A DNA stretch of 64,000 bases, taken from NCBI GenBank assembly GCA_963989385.1, contig OZ022508.1, positions 52,863,087 through 52,927,086 of the forward strand, written 5' to 3'. Positions 34,585 through 49,577 of the stretch are shown piece by piece; position 1 is the stretch's first letter; each line of letters starts with the position of its first letter. Origin of the DNA: Ctena decussata (Eukaryota; Mollusca; Bivalvia; Lucinida; Lucinidae). Position numbers and translations under genes: made by a program. Under the pieces are notes generated by a model, which was given only the letters and a program-made list of their open reading frames with translations, was not told the DNA's origin and ran no database searches.

Positions 34585-37500
34585 CTGCAAAAGAAGAGGG
34601 GAAACTAGAATTGTTTTCCTACGAAAAAACAGATGTCTCCCCCCTTTTTGATGTCAAAAGGATCAGTCATTAAGACGCCAAGGGCAAAACAATATGTTTC
34701 CCTACCCTGAAGCAGGGATTCATAAAAAGTAAAAAGTATAAATGCAAGAGTTATAGTTGTTATGCTCTGCATGTCATGTAATGTTGACTGATATTCATAT
34801 TTAGTTTTTGTCAAAAAATATAAATGCAAGAGTTACAGTGCTCTGCACGTCGTCTATTTATATGTTGACTGATATTTGTATGAAGTTTCATGAATATAGC
34901 TTAAACGGTTTTCAAGTTATAGAGCTTAGACGATTGAGACACGATTTTGTGAATGACAAAGTTCCAAGGGAAATAACTCAAATAGTATAAATGCTATGCT
35001 CTGCAGGTTGTCTAGTGTTGACTGACATTTGTATGAAGTTTCGTGAATATAGCTTGTCTGGTTTTCAAGTAATAAAGCGATTGAGACACGATTTTGTGAC
35101 TGACAAAGGTCCAAGGAAAATAACTCAAGAAGTATAAATGCATGAGTTATGGTTCTTGCACTATGCAATTTTTCTAATGCTGATTGATATTTGTATGAAG
35201 TTTCATGAATATAGCTTGAATGGTTTTCAAGTTATAGAGCAGACACAACTGAGACACGATTTTGTGACTGACAAAGTTCTAAGGGAAATAACTCAAATAG
35301 TATAAATGCTAAAGTTATGGTTCTTGCATTCTGCACGTCGTCTGATGTTGATTGATATTTGTATGAACTTTCATGAATATAGCTTGAATGGTTTTAAAGT
35401 TATAGACGGACTCGACTGAGACGCAATTTTGTGATGGACAAAGTTCCAAGGGAAATAACTCAAAAAGTATAAACGCCAGAGTGCATTCTGCATGTCGTCT
35501 GATGTTGACTGATATTTGTATGAGCTTTCATGAATATAGCTTGAATGGTTTTAAAGCTATAGACGGACTCGACAGAGACGCAATTTGGTGATGGACAAAG
35601 TTCCAAGGAAAATAACTCAAAAAGTATAAATGCCAGAGTTACCATTTGTGCACTCTGCACATCGCCTCATGTTGATTGATATTTGTATGAAGTTTCGTGA
35701 ATAAAGCTTGAGCAGTTTTCAAGGTACAGAGCGGACACAATTGAAACACAATTTTGTGATGGACTAAGTTCCAAGGAAAATAACTTAAAAAGTATAAATG
35801 CAAGAGTTACCATTCTTGCACTCTGCACGTCGTCTCATGTTGATTGATATTTATATGAAGTTTCGCGAATATAGCTTGAGCGGTTTTCAAGTTATAGAAC
35901 GGACACGATTGAAACACAATTTTGTGATGGACTAAGTTCCAAGGGAAATAACTCAAAAAGTATAAATGCCAGAGTTACCATTCTTGCACTCTGCACGTCG
36001 TCTCATGTTGATTGATATTTATATGAAGTTTCGCGAATATAGCTTGAGCGGTTTTCAAGTTATAGAACGGACACGATTTGTGACAGACAGACGGACAGAC
36101 GGACGGACGGACGGACAGACGGACAGACGCCCGGGGAAAAACAATATGTCTCCCGACCCTGAAGGGGGGAGACATAATGACATGCATGTACACACATACT
36201 TGCAAAGTAAAGTGCCATCTCCAGATTTGAAGTTCTAATTTCTTTAATTCGAAAAACAAATTAATACCAATCGTTCTGGATAACATCTGATCTAAGGAGT
36301 GAGTTTCAATATACGGCACATGTTTTGAAAATGGCAATTATACACGAAACATTTCAAAGGAATGTTCATTTTAACACGAAAACAAGAAGTATGAACTTTG
36401 CAATCAGCCAACTTTACTAATAATACACTGCTTCTTTCGTCAGTTGAGATCCTTTTTAAAAAGGGGTGTCCAAACTGAAGAACTAAGGCAAGAAAGAGTT
36501 AATTACCGCAAGCATCAAACTTTACCTGCTATTCTTAAGGCGTTACGAAGTGAATATGTATCCATGACAGACCCATTACCGACCTTGTATTTGCTGAATA
36601 TACCCTGAAACACAGAAAATGTGTTACTGCCCAGAAGGCAAGCAATGTTAAAATGTTGCATGAAGTCTCATGCACATCACAGGGAACTCCTTAATTTTAA
36701 TCGCAGAATAATTTACTGCTCAGTTTCATTATTTATGACTTACCTAGACATTCGTTTAAAATTTCTGGTATATTCTGCATAAGAGAACGTCTTATTAAAT
36801 TTTAGTTCATTTTAGAAGCTTTAGTGACTGCCCAGTTCGCAATCTAAGGTAAACACCTATAGGCACATAACAATGAACCAATGGATGTCGCGGATGTTGA
36901 AACGCTGCTGTGTGCTTACTGTGTTCTTCCACATATTGTACTTATCATCGCATAATGGCACTCACGAGAAAGATAAATAGTTTCTTTGTTCTTGAAAAAA
37001 GCATTAAAACCTACAGCCATTAAGATTTTCTCGTTTTATAAAGCGAATAGATGTATCCTACCTGCCACAGAGTGAGTTTCTGCAACAATGTCATAAACTC
37101 ATCATATGTCAGTCTACCATTCATGTCGTTCTGCGTGCATTAAGGAAAACATTTTTTGTAGCTCAGAAACGCGAGTTTCAAAGTATCGTTTCGCCTAGAA
37201 ATTCTTTTGAGAGAACGCGCTTCCGACAGAAAACAAAACGAAAAATGTTAAACTTAAAGTCACATTTGAATAAGACTAGAATAAGACACATACAATATGA
37301 ACAAACAAAATACTGTGGTATCGGCACCTGAATTGATTCCTTTGTAGTTATGTCAGCTTTAACTAAGTAGTCAGTAAAGATCTTGTGAATTTTATCATAT
37401 ACCTGAATTTATTACATATGATAACTTTCATTATCAGACGTTATAAGAGAACACTGACACAGGGCATCTAGATTTAAATAAAGGATACATCCACTATTGT

Positions 37501-40500
37501 TATTGCTGCCTTACACGTTTCTGTTGATAAAAATACTCTCTGTATTTTAACCTCTGAAATTGCAAGAAACAATTATAATTATTAGGAATACAAAATCTGG
37601 TATAAACAAATTCCTTAAGAATTAAGTTTTTGAACAGGACTTGACCTAAGTCTCGTTTGCTTGTCTGAATCTTCGACTTCGATCGATTATATTAAAATAT
37701 CGTTAGGCAGCAAACATAAATCTGCAAAATATCCTAAAGAATTTTATATATCCAAGTTTTTTAATAGGACTTGACCGAAGCCTCATTTGCTTGTCTGAAT
37801 CTTCGACTTCGATCGATTATATTCAAATATCATTAGGCAGCAAACATAAATCTGCAAAATATCCTAAACGGACAAAAAAGGAACTGAGGTAATTTTAGTA
37901 CATGTGTATAAATTATGAAACAGACTTTGTCTAACCTTCGGTCTGTGAGTCACAGCACAAAAGACCCCTCGAATGTCTCTCTGTATGCCGGTATGATAAG
38001 ATTTGTTGTAAACCATACGCATCTATTTCTTCGTACTGAAAAGAAATTAATGAGGGCAATTTGTAGTATCTGACATGTAGATTTGGTCATTAATTCGAAA
38101 GTTGCCACATGACTTCAGAATCAAAGAAGATTGCAGAGAATTGTGATGAAATACAGATAGTGCTACCCCAAAACCAGACTATCAGCAATGTAAGGATGTA
38201 AAATTCTAAGAAAATTAGGAGACACATTTTTCATTATCTTATCTTTTAATGCATTGAATAAAACACACTCCGTCTTTCCCAGAATATAAAAATATCACAC
38301 AAGAGTAAATTGTAAAGCGCTGTATGTGATTAAATAATAATAGTAACTGTATGAATCCTTATTAAAGTACCGTACATTGTAGTAAATAAATTTAATGAAC
38401 AAAACATACAATACAAATATTGTTAAATGATGCACCCATACTTCGATAACAGTCGAGTACAGATAACATATGCCAAAGCATTTTGCAATTAATTCATGTG
38501 ACTAACTCATTTAATAATCGATCAGTTAATCTTGTTAAATATGCAGACACAAGAAGGAAAGAAACTGCTCTTACTCGGTTGCAAACCATCATAAAACGTC
38601 TTCTCAAAATAAGCAGACCATCAGGATCAAGTTGCCGGTCAACCTGAAATAACAGAAAACAAACTGCTTTGCATGAAAGAATTAAGCTAAAGACTGACTA
38701 AACAGCTAGGAGCAGTTTGGTTTTAGACAGTGGTGTGAAACTCTCATGAACAGCAAATCTGAAATAATTGAAGCATCTTTTTTAATGCAGCGCCAATAAT
38801 CAACACAGATGACCGCGGTGGAATAAAATTTGAGCCGCGACACGAGAAAACCAACAATGTGATCGAGCGTCAAGCGCAGACTCAGATCAGCCTGGGCATC
38901 CGCCCAGTCTGATCAGACCCTTCACTAAGCGCTTAAAGGGTAGCTAAGGGACTAAGCTGTCTCCATGCGGACAGCGAAGACTCTGATCAGACTGGGCGGA
39001 TGCCCAGGCTGATCTGAGTCTGCGCTGGGCGCACAACCACATTGTTGGTTTTCTCGTGTCGCGGCTCATTTATTCTTGCGGATTTTATCGACATGCAAAC
39101 TTAGCCAAATCACTTACAAACTTACCCTCTGTCAAAATGGCAGAAGAATATGATGTGTACCCATCTAACTAAAACTCTAAAGCTTAGGAACATGAATAAT
39201 TATATCAAACAGTTGTTAATATATAGATCCGATGCTGCAATTTATTTATTTACATGCAAGAGAGCGTTACTTTAATGCATACTCGCGATATCGGTCCGAA
39301 TTATATCCAGTTTCAAGATGGAAAGTATTAAATTTAGTATTGTAATTTGTGAGAACAACGTGACACAAATGTTCAGTTATTAATATTGGAGAGAAAGAAA
39401 ACAAATAACAGAAAACATGTAAAAGATCAATAAGCAGTAGCTATCAGATATCGGCACACACAGTACATAGTGCACAATTTTTCAGAATTTGGTCTAGTCA
39501 GTGTTTGCGAGACTTCGTGATTCCAAGACTCGGTATTCCGTCTTTCTGTTTATCTTCATGCTGACAGGACTTTGAATGGCACTTACCTCAGAAACTATTT
39601 AACCTACAAAGCTGAAAGTAGTATAAGCCCTGCCCTGTTTTGCAATACGGATCGAAGATAAAAAAGAAACTGTGATAGGTATGCTATCTAAATTTGAACT
39701 ACGAATCCATCCACAACGGAGAAATTACACAGTGGTAATGGCTTTTGCTTTGTTATAAGATTAAACACAGGACCAATTACCGCCACCAGTACCAGTTAGT
39801 AAGACAAACTGTTACAACTATACTAATAATGATAACAGATCAGCTGCATCTGCTAAACATACAAACAAACAAAAAGCGAAACTACAACTCCATAACCACG
39901 TAAAGAATTACGAAAAATGCACTACATAGGCAATTAAATAGCTGATATGAGCCATTTTTGGAGACAACCTTTTTCCGGTTTGTGCGATTTGCTTAGGCAC
40001 ATAGATCAATTTACGTGACTTTGAGATCTGCTAAGGGCAAGCAATGCTCGATTATTGAAGTCTATTGGTTGGGCAAACCACGCTTGTCTTGGGCATATTG
40101 CACAGTCTGGTGTCAGTATGTGCAGCTCGTCTATACTTTCACATTATATGGTCCATATCATAAAGCATTTAAGCTACAGAAGCTTGCTCCTACCATCCCC
40201 ACACTATATTAGGTATTATAGCTACATGCAATATACCAGTTCATCCTCTTGGTTTGTACCAGGGTTGGTCTGGAAGATATTCAGAATATGTACATACAAA
40301 CACTCTGAAACTGTCGCACTTATTCGCAAGCTGTTCAAAATTAAACGGCTGTTATTTGAGCTAATTTTTTAGATTAGTTTTTTTTCTCTGACACAGAATG
40401 TCATCATAGATAACTATCTGCAAAATGTACATAATAAATGCGTCTTTATTCTAATATCAAAGGTCTTGAGATGTCGTTTTGGGTATTTCGACTCTGAAAC

Positions 40501-43500
40501 TAGCGTGGAATTTCATGTTATCAAGAATACGTGGAAAGTTTTGGAAAATAAAGAAGAAAAAAAAAATTGACGAAAAATAATAATACTTAACTGTTAACTG
40601 TTATTCAGTATTATGTACATGCCATCACATTCAGTATTAGGAGTAACACTTATGATAGGTCATTACTTTTAATTATTTGTTTAATAATTCACTGTTTGGA
40701 GGTCAGTTGTAAAGTAGATCATATCACGAGCGCTGAGCGCGAGTGATATATTTACTTACAACTGACCGACAAACTAAATTATTACTCAACAATTCAATGT
40801 TAGAGCTGAACTATTCCGATTCTAACACTCTAAAACGCTGAAAAAGTATTCTTTCCATTCAAATTCTCCCAACGTTTCTGCCAGCGCGTTCATGTTCCCG
40901 CTAATATTCTTAAATGTATCTAAGATTAATGTACGATTTTATGGCGATTTTAAAAAGAAAAAGAAACGTTACTCCGTCTAACGTCTCAAAATGTCACAAA
41001 ATTACGACAATATTGCCAGTGACGTCAGCATTAAGACCCACACGCTCCAAAACATGAATTGTTGCAGAATAAAACATGGAAACTTTCCATTGCTTCTAAA
41101 GGCGCACTGTGGTAAGAATTATTATTGAAATGTAAAATTTTAGGGATATGAAATCCCATTAATACAATGACATGATAAACAGAATCTTACACTCGTTGTC
41201 CTTTCATATGCAATTTCTGAAACTCGATCGATGAAGGCCCAGTTAATAAATTTCATATGAAGCAACCACTCGTGTAAGATCCTCTGTGTATTTAAATGAA
41301 AAATAATACTGAATGTTACTACCTGAAGAAAGCTGGCAGTGTCCGGATCATCTAACTCTCTGAAATTAAAGAAAAAAATGAGGAAAGGTAACAGTGTGTT
41401 AATGCATCATTTACTCTGTTAACGTTTCCTCTAAGCCCACTGGTCACACATGACGTCATGGCGTTGAATCAAAGTTGTGTCAGTGTTTTGTGCCGTCTGG
41501 GAGTATTATGGTCTTATTGCAAAAGATAGACCGGATCTGCTGTTTGTGAGAAAGTAACTGAAGCCTTGTAGTAGTTCTACTGCCAAAAAAGCTTTGGATT
41601 TCTAAAATATGCAACACGTTACTCATTACCTATACCACTGAAGGCTCACCAGTGGTCCAGAGTGCTAATATGATGAAAAAATTAAAACAGAATGTTTAGT
41701 CTGAAAACCCACAAAATAGTTTGACATCGGCCCACTGCTTCTGTTGTGGTTTGACTGTCCGATGTCGGAAATTTAAAGTTTGCTTTGAGTTTTCAAAGAA
41801 TGGTAGGCTGTTCTCTCGTAAACGTTCATGCTTTTCATTTGACAGAGAGAAGACTACATATTCTAAGCCCTGGAGTGGGAACTAGCTTCTGCTTTGTGCA
41901 TTAACACAACATGCATACTAAATAACTCGCTTCTTATGATCTTTTATAATCAGAGCTCTATTTTCCAACCGACTCAGAATAAGCCGTATGATTCCAAAGG
42001 ACCAGAAAAAAATATAGTCTGTGCTATGATGATGTACGGGGAAACTTTAAAATGGCCATCACATGGCACAACAGCAGCTGCAGTTAAGATAAAAAAATCT
42101 GAAGGAAGATTCTTCGGAAGAAAGGAAGGCATCAAAGAGACGATCAACAGGCTCGCTGAGAGTTTGTTCAAGTGCAGTAATAGCTTATATACTCAACAGC
42201 AAAAGAAACGCATATTTTAGTGTCTTGTTTTGCGTCATTAAATGTAATGATATTTTACTTTTAACTTAATAGTGGGATTAGTCTAAACGTAGCCATAAGT
42301 TCTGCAGCATTTTCTTGTCACAGTGCAATTCTTCGAAAAAAAAAAAGGAAGATTTTTGTCAAAAAGGAAAAATCACGAAATTCTGGCTCACAGTGGCAAA
42401 AGTTAAAGCATCAATACGATTTTGCTGCACGTGAGTTCAGCATGATGTAAACAACTGGAAAACGGTATGAAACTTTTAAAATATTGATTCTTATGCAGTT
42501 AAATTGCACCTGCACAAATCTGCATTTTTCTGAAGTTTTTCGAAGTTTTTGAAAATCGTCTAAATCATCAAATTATTAGAAAAATCTGGTATTTGGGATT
42601 CAAAATGAGTAAGGCTATGGGTAAAGAACACGTTTAAAAGAAATTTTGGTTTGCAATGGGCACGTATTTTGCTCACTTCCGGTTTGAGTTACGAAATTTA
42701 AAAGCCGATAAAAATGTTTCCTTGAAAAAAGCTTGTCTTTCGATTCGCTTATCGTATACTGCCCTTTATGATAAAGCTGCTATATGATTTTCATTTAATT
42801 GTGCCCAGTGGTTTCAAGGATCCAGCGCCCAAAAGTTCAATCTGTGGTTGCATTATTGAGAGGACGTACAGAGTTACTTTCCTTTCTTACATACTCTATT
42901 TGATTGTGACCACTTACCCTTTTATTTAACCCGAATTGGAAATGGATTCCAATTTGGTTTGCTGAAAAATCCACAAAATTTTCTTTTCCTATCGCAAAAC
43001 TTGCCTACTTTATGGGTTTTGCAGAAAGGGGCATAACTTTGGTTGTTACAAGTAACCAATGCTGAAAATTCTTGATGATGTTTCTGAGACATTGTAGCGT
43101 TCTAGATAAAGAGGGCATCAGTTTGGGAGCCAGGCACAACTCAGTTCAGAACACTGATTTAACTGATCAGTATTTGTGAAATTTGAGATTGACCCCTTGA
43201 TTGTTGACGCTTTCATTACGCATGAATAAACAAATGAAATTTCAATAAGTTTGCGACGAAGTGTACTCCATATAATGTCTTCCATGTTTTTCAAATTTCA
43301 GCAGATTTTTATTTTGACATAAAAATACCAAAAAGAAAAATATGAGTTATTTTTGCTTTTGAGTATACATTTAAACATTGAATGAGCCGCGACACGACAA
43401 AACCAACAAAGTGGTTGTGCGCCCAGCGCAGACTCAGATCAGCCTGGACATCCGCCCAGTCTGAATAGAGTCTCCGCTGTCCGCGAGGAGGTAGCTTAGA

Positions 43501-46500
43501 CCCATAGCTACTCTTTAAGTGCTTTGCGAAGAGTCTGATCAGACTGGGCGAAAGCCTAGGCTGATCTAAATTTGCGCTGGGCGCACAACCACTTTGTTGG
43601 TTTCCTCGTGTCGTGGCTCATTAATGTTGAAATGAAGTCCATTACCTAACTACTGTTGATTTGTCGTCGGTGAATAGTCGAAGGAGAAACTTGCCCTCCA
43701 CTCCTGCCTGTGCAGTCACCGGAAGTATTACGTAAGATCCCGCAGGTAGCGTGAAGAAACGTACAATATCGCGATCTGGACATATATGAGTAGAAGCCAC
43801 ATGACGGGATAATAGGAAGTGGTTCATCTGTAAACGGGTTTCTCGGCGTTGGGGAGCCTATAAAATTTAAAGTGCTCTTAGTAAATGTCACTTTGCACTG
43901 ATCACGTCAGTATATTTTTATCTAAAAATAATCTTGAATAACATCATCTTGAATTACCTCAGATATTCTAACTTCTAAAAACTATCGAAAATCTAAATAG
44001 TAAAGAAAATGTATTTTCAATTAAAAAATCTGTAGCAGCAAACGATACTTCATTGTCGAACTTTACAAAACGAAAGGCAGGGTATTTAAAACAAGTAAGC
44101 ACATATTTATATGTTCAACTCAACCCACCTGAAATATCAAACAGCCACAGGGTACAAACTCTCTTGTTTCTCCCATCAACCTGTATTTCTGCATCAGAGA
44201 CAGCACCACACAGCACTGCTGTTTTAACTCGAAGTAAAACTGACTGTTGCAATGCATCAGTGCTGAATAATTAACAGAAGCTGACTATATACTTAAACAT
44301 AAATGTACATTCACAATATGTAGTGAGACAGATGTGTAATGTTTCGTTTAACTTCTCCAAATGCGCTTAAGCCTCCAAATTGAAACTAAAATGTGATAAG
44401 CTTGTTTCGACAGGCAAAGTACAACCTCTCTGGACCATAGTCACGGACGTAATTCATGAGGCAGAGAAACAGCAGAAGCCTACGTATTTTTTGCGTGCAC
44501 ATGCGTCCTTTATCGGGCGGCCTCAACCCTTGTGGCCCGAGAAAGCCAATCATTTTAAAAGAATGAACGCCAAACTCCTTTAAGATTCATGCGGCTATAA
44601 CAACTCATTCTTACTTTCAGAATATTCTAGAGAATTTTACCGGAAATACTTTAATAGTGTCATTTTAAATCAAATTTTAAGAACAGACTGCAATGCCAAC
44701 GACCCAGAATCAACAATGATGTACTGAACGGAGACGCTGATATCCTTTGGGATAAATTGAAACCCAGTGGTGGCATAAAACTCTTGTTATACTCGTCCTG
44801 TATTGAATAAATACCAACCACACAAAACCTCCTGATACAATGCAAACCTGGGTGAATTTTATACGTACTCGTCATCATTCACAGGTGACAAAGCTGATTT
44901 TTGCTATGCATCAGTGTGAAACAAATAACATAATTGATAACGGCCCTGGATAAATAAACGACTAACTGTATAGGGTGAAGTGCGTCAATGCCGAATACCT
45001 GATATATCGACTATAACACAATGTCAATGCTGAACAGCAAGCAGCTTTCACTACGCAAACTGCATCAGTGCAGAACATAAATAAACCAATGACTGTCACA
45101 ATGCAAAATCTGACGAAGCAGCAGTTATTGACTCTTTGTGGGATAAAAGAGTAAATAACTGAGGTGCCTCAATATTTATGATACTTGCCATCCATTAGTA
45201 TATGATGTACCAAAGCAACAGATGAAACCCAAATAAAAATGCTTACGTGATGAAATTCCGCCGGCAGCGTTAAATCCCCGCCTCCATTGCCGATGTGCCT
45301 CTACTGACTTCCAGGGTGATCTATGTTTAAGTTTGGGTTCTAAATGCCAAGATTCTGGGGATAAATGACAAATCTCAAGGTGGGTGAAATGCTTGGAAAA
45401 ATCAGAGAACCCCATCCTGAAAAAAGAACGTCCAGAAACTAAAAAAAACGTACGACAATAACTTGAATGCAATCGTTTATACACAGAACATTATCTACTT
45501 GGCAAAAGAGTAGACGCGACAAGTCTATCTGTGACTATAGCATCAATACACATTCATTGGCTCAGAATAATATGATTTATCAAACGTATCGGAAAGTTCA
45601 ATCCTCATTGCTCCAAGATTAGATCACAATTTCATCCAGGTTCTGTTTAACGAGCAGGTAGTAAAATCTTATTCTATTAGCTCCATATCATAGACTATCT
45701 AGCTCCTGGTCATGGACTGATTACTTTAATGTAGTGTGAAAAGACTAACAGTAGCAGGACGCTGTTCCTGATATATTTATATTTTAGTGAAAGTGTTGAT
45801 TTTATCATAGACGTGCCAATAACGTCATGAAGGCAAGCATGGAAAAGAAAGCTTTGAGTAACACATTTAAAATATAATTTTGACCAAGGAAGAAAACACT
45901 TGCAAAATTAATCGCGTATACAATACATTAGGTACACACTTAACGGTACATGAAAGTTGTCAGCTATGTCATATACATGTTTTACAAAATTAAGAGGATT
46001 ATAAACCGATTGCACTGTTCTATAGATTTGTTCTACCTTGATTTTTTCTCTGAAAAGCAGCAACTGACATTTGCATTATTATATAAATATCGTGTATGTA
46101 TGCGATTGCAAGTGGATAAGTGTGTGCACTTTCATTTCTAAATCACTGCAATAATTACAAACCAAAATTCTGACTCGTGTAAATCCGCAAGGCCAAGCTT
46201 CTGCTTTATTCCTTCACTCACTGTCGACCAGATATGCGACCTGAAAATTCGGAAATGATCGAAAACAGAATGACGCAATGTGATTATCTATTTAACAATC
46301 TATCTTCCTGTTCTCATGAATTAAGTGTTTCCCATACCGAAGTCTTCTTTTATGAAATTGATAAACTATAAATAAAAGGGGGAAAAAAGAAATAAAATTT
46401 AGATATCTGTTTAACTTTGTAGAAATACCTGTCTTAAGGTGCATTGGCAAACTAAGTTATGCGCATTCAAATTATAGTCATAACACTGTGGATAATTTTA

Positions 46501-49500
46501 CCGCCTTGGCGGCTGGTTTGGGCACATACCATTTGCACTCTAATATCGAAAGACTGAATTTGTGGCATGTCATACCACACTTCTCCCGGTTGTGAAAATT
46601 GATTCCAAGGAAACCCCTCTGGAAGCAAAGAACATATCAACGATCAAAGAAACGAAAATATCAGGTTAGGCCTAATTGAGCGTGTTCATGTGGAGGTTCA
46701 CTGATTAGTTAATTTGTGAATAGAAACAATGGCATATAAATTGAAAAAAAAATTTAACATTGTCAAAGTCTATATTTGATTATCTTCATACCTTGCACCC
46801 CACGTACCAAGCCACTGAGCCGGTTCCCAGGGGTTTCTGAGTCGAATTAAGATGATTGCACTTTGCCCTTGAACTGGAATCTGACATCGGAAAATATAGA
46901 CAAATGTGAGGAAATGATAATGAAAATATACTTGTAAGTATCGATCTGTCTTAGCCGTTTTAGTTATAAAAGCTTACTTCAATCGTTTTCAGAACAAAAC
47001 AACAACAACTCTTGTTAAACTTAGCTGCAAGAATAGTTTTTCTTACAGCAACTTGTAGTTTAAGCTTCCCGGCACATGACGTAATAACGACATGTGCCGG
47101 GTTACTTACTGCATATAAATGTGTAAAACAAATCTGATTATTACTTTGTTTCAGCAAAAACATTTTGTTATAAACAAGATCAGGTAGTAAGAAGAGTTTA
47201 CAATATACCAACGCAAATGGTGGCTGACAATCTAAATAGGTAAAGACAAAAAAAATATGTTTTTATTGTTATTATTTTTTTTCAATACTTGTATTTATTT
47301 ACCCTAAATCGTTTGACAAAGGTATCTTTAATATAAGCATATAATCAAACCTGTTCTTTTAAAACTATGGACACATGATGGAAGAAGATTGGTTCACCAA
47401 CGTATACTTTGCAGTCACAGCAATCTTCGGGAAATGTCTTAGTTTGAACACAGAAACTGAAGTAGTGTCAAGAAACGAATAGTTCATAAACTTCTTCATG
47501 CACATTAACATTGTGTCTGCGATATATAGTAAAGTAAATAGGAAAATTCTCAGGAACTGACAAAATTCAATCCCAGATCCCATCCAAGACACCATGTGGG
47601 AAAAAATATCACAAGTTTCAAACACATTCCTTGGAAACTCTAGTGGGGAAGCTGACTGCTCACAAAGTAAGCACTGTATCCCTACAGTAACAATGAATAG
47701 CCTCGAAAAATGAGAAAAGTTTGAAAAGCTGCAGTTTTATAAAGAAAATAGCCATCAGAGGAGATGGCAAATCCCCCGACCGAAGACCCCCATGGGCCTT
47801 GGTAAAAAGGGTGCACTTCAAAACACATATTAGTAATATATTGTCGTTCTTTTATGCTTCTGATTGACATTAACTGTTAACAGATGCATGATTATCTAAC
47901 ACTCAGACTAAAACAGTATGCTTGACTGCTAAAAAGAGGTAATATCTCAAACAGCCACCATATACACAAATGTATAGCATACGATACATTCAAAGAATCG
48001 AAATCTGGAAAAAAAAAATTTTTTTTTTTTTTGGGGGGGGGCGGGAGGGGGCACGGGAATGTGGAGGGGTAAGAGAGAGTTAGGAACACTGATAAGATAT
48101 CACAGCATGATCATCAATATTCTAAAAGGTTCACGGTTATTCAAATTCTGGAGCTGGCCAGGGTTATACAGTTATGGAGCAGAGACTCAAACAGCAGCTC
48201 AAACTACCAAAGGGAAATAATTCACTAGGTCTAAAAGCAAGAGTTATCATTCATGTATGAGACAAATTATCATGACCTGTTCTGCATATCTGTGAAGTAT
48301 CATGAAAATATTTCAAAAGGTATTCAAGCTATGGAGCGGACACTTAAAATCATCAAAGGGAAATAACTCCAAAAGTAAGAAAGCAAGAGTTGTCATTCTT
48401 GTTCGCGACACATCATCATGACCTGTTCTACATATCTGTGAAGTATCATGAAAATATTCCAAAAGGTATTCAAGTTATAGAGCGGACACGAAATCACACC
48501 TAAAACCATCAAGGGGTAATAACTCAAAAAGTAAGAAAGCAAGAGTTGTCTTTCTTGTTCGCGACACATCGTCATGACCTGTTCTACATATCTGTGAAGT
48601 ATCATGAAAATATTCCAAAAGGTATTCAAGTTATAGGGCGGGCACGAAATCATACCTAAAATGATCAAGGGGAAATAACTCAAAAAATAAGAAAGCAAGA
48701 GTTGTCATTCTTGTTCGCAACACACCGTTATGACCTGTTCTACATATCTGTGAAGTATCATGAGAATATTCCAAAGGGTATTCTAGTTATAGAGCGGACA
48801 CGAATCTGCCAAAAAATCACACCTAAAACTATCAAGGGGAAATAACTCAAAAAGTAAGAAAGCAAGAGTTGTCATTCTTGTTCGCGACACATCGTCATGA
48901 CCTGTTCTACATTTCTGTGAAGTATCATGAAAATATTCCAAAGGGTATTCAAGTTACAGAGCGGACACGAATCTGCCAAAAAATCACCAAAGGGGAGATA
49001 ATTCAAAAAGTACAATAGCAAGAGTTACCATTCTTGTACGCGACACATCGTCATGACCTGTTCTACATAACTGTGAAGTATCATGAAAATATTCCAAAGG
49101 GTATTCAAGATATAGAGCGGACAAGAAAGTGTTTACGGACGGACGGACAGACGGACGGACGGACGGACGGACGGACGCCAGGCTCATCGCTATATCCCCC
49201 GAACCTTTCGGTCGGGGGATAAAAATAATAAAAAAAATCAGAATGAAATCACTACGTTGTTCATTCAAATGTTCAGTATATATGTAATATGATGCAAAGT
49301 TTAACGCCAATTCTTAGAAATTCTGAAAGGAGATAGTTACACAATGTTTGCCCTGTGACCCTTTTAGTCCACATACAAAACAAGTTTCTAAGTTTTAGAA
49401 GCAGCAATTTTGTCAAATATTTATGAAACTTCTCCATGCACATGTTCAGCATGTTCGGTATGACTTAATAAACACAGTTTTAATTCAGTTCGAGTAAAAA

Positions 49501-49520
49501 GATACAAAATATTTGTGCCC

Positions 49521-49577
<57 letters not shown>

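Noticed and set aside
41894..42220. 108-codon + strand frame within a calpain intron
   Set aside because: It looks moderately protein-like but has no recognised motif, no splice support and no sign of repetition; evidence is insufficient.
44660..44878. Possible extra calpain exon on the - strand (a frame reading NSPRFALYQEV)
   Set aside because: It vaguely resembles the NPQF segment, but the real NPQF/LMQK exon is at 44129-44262 with correct phases, and this frame hits a stop within ~25 codons.
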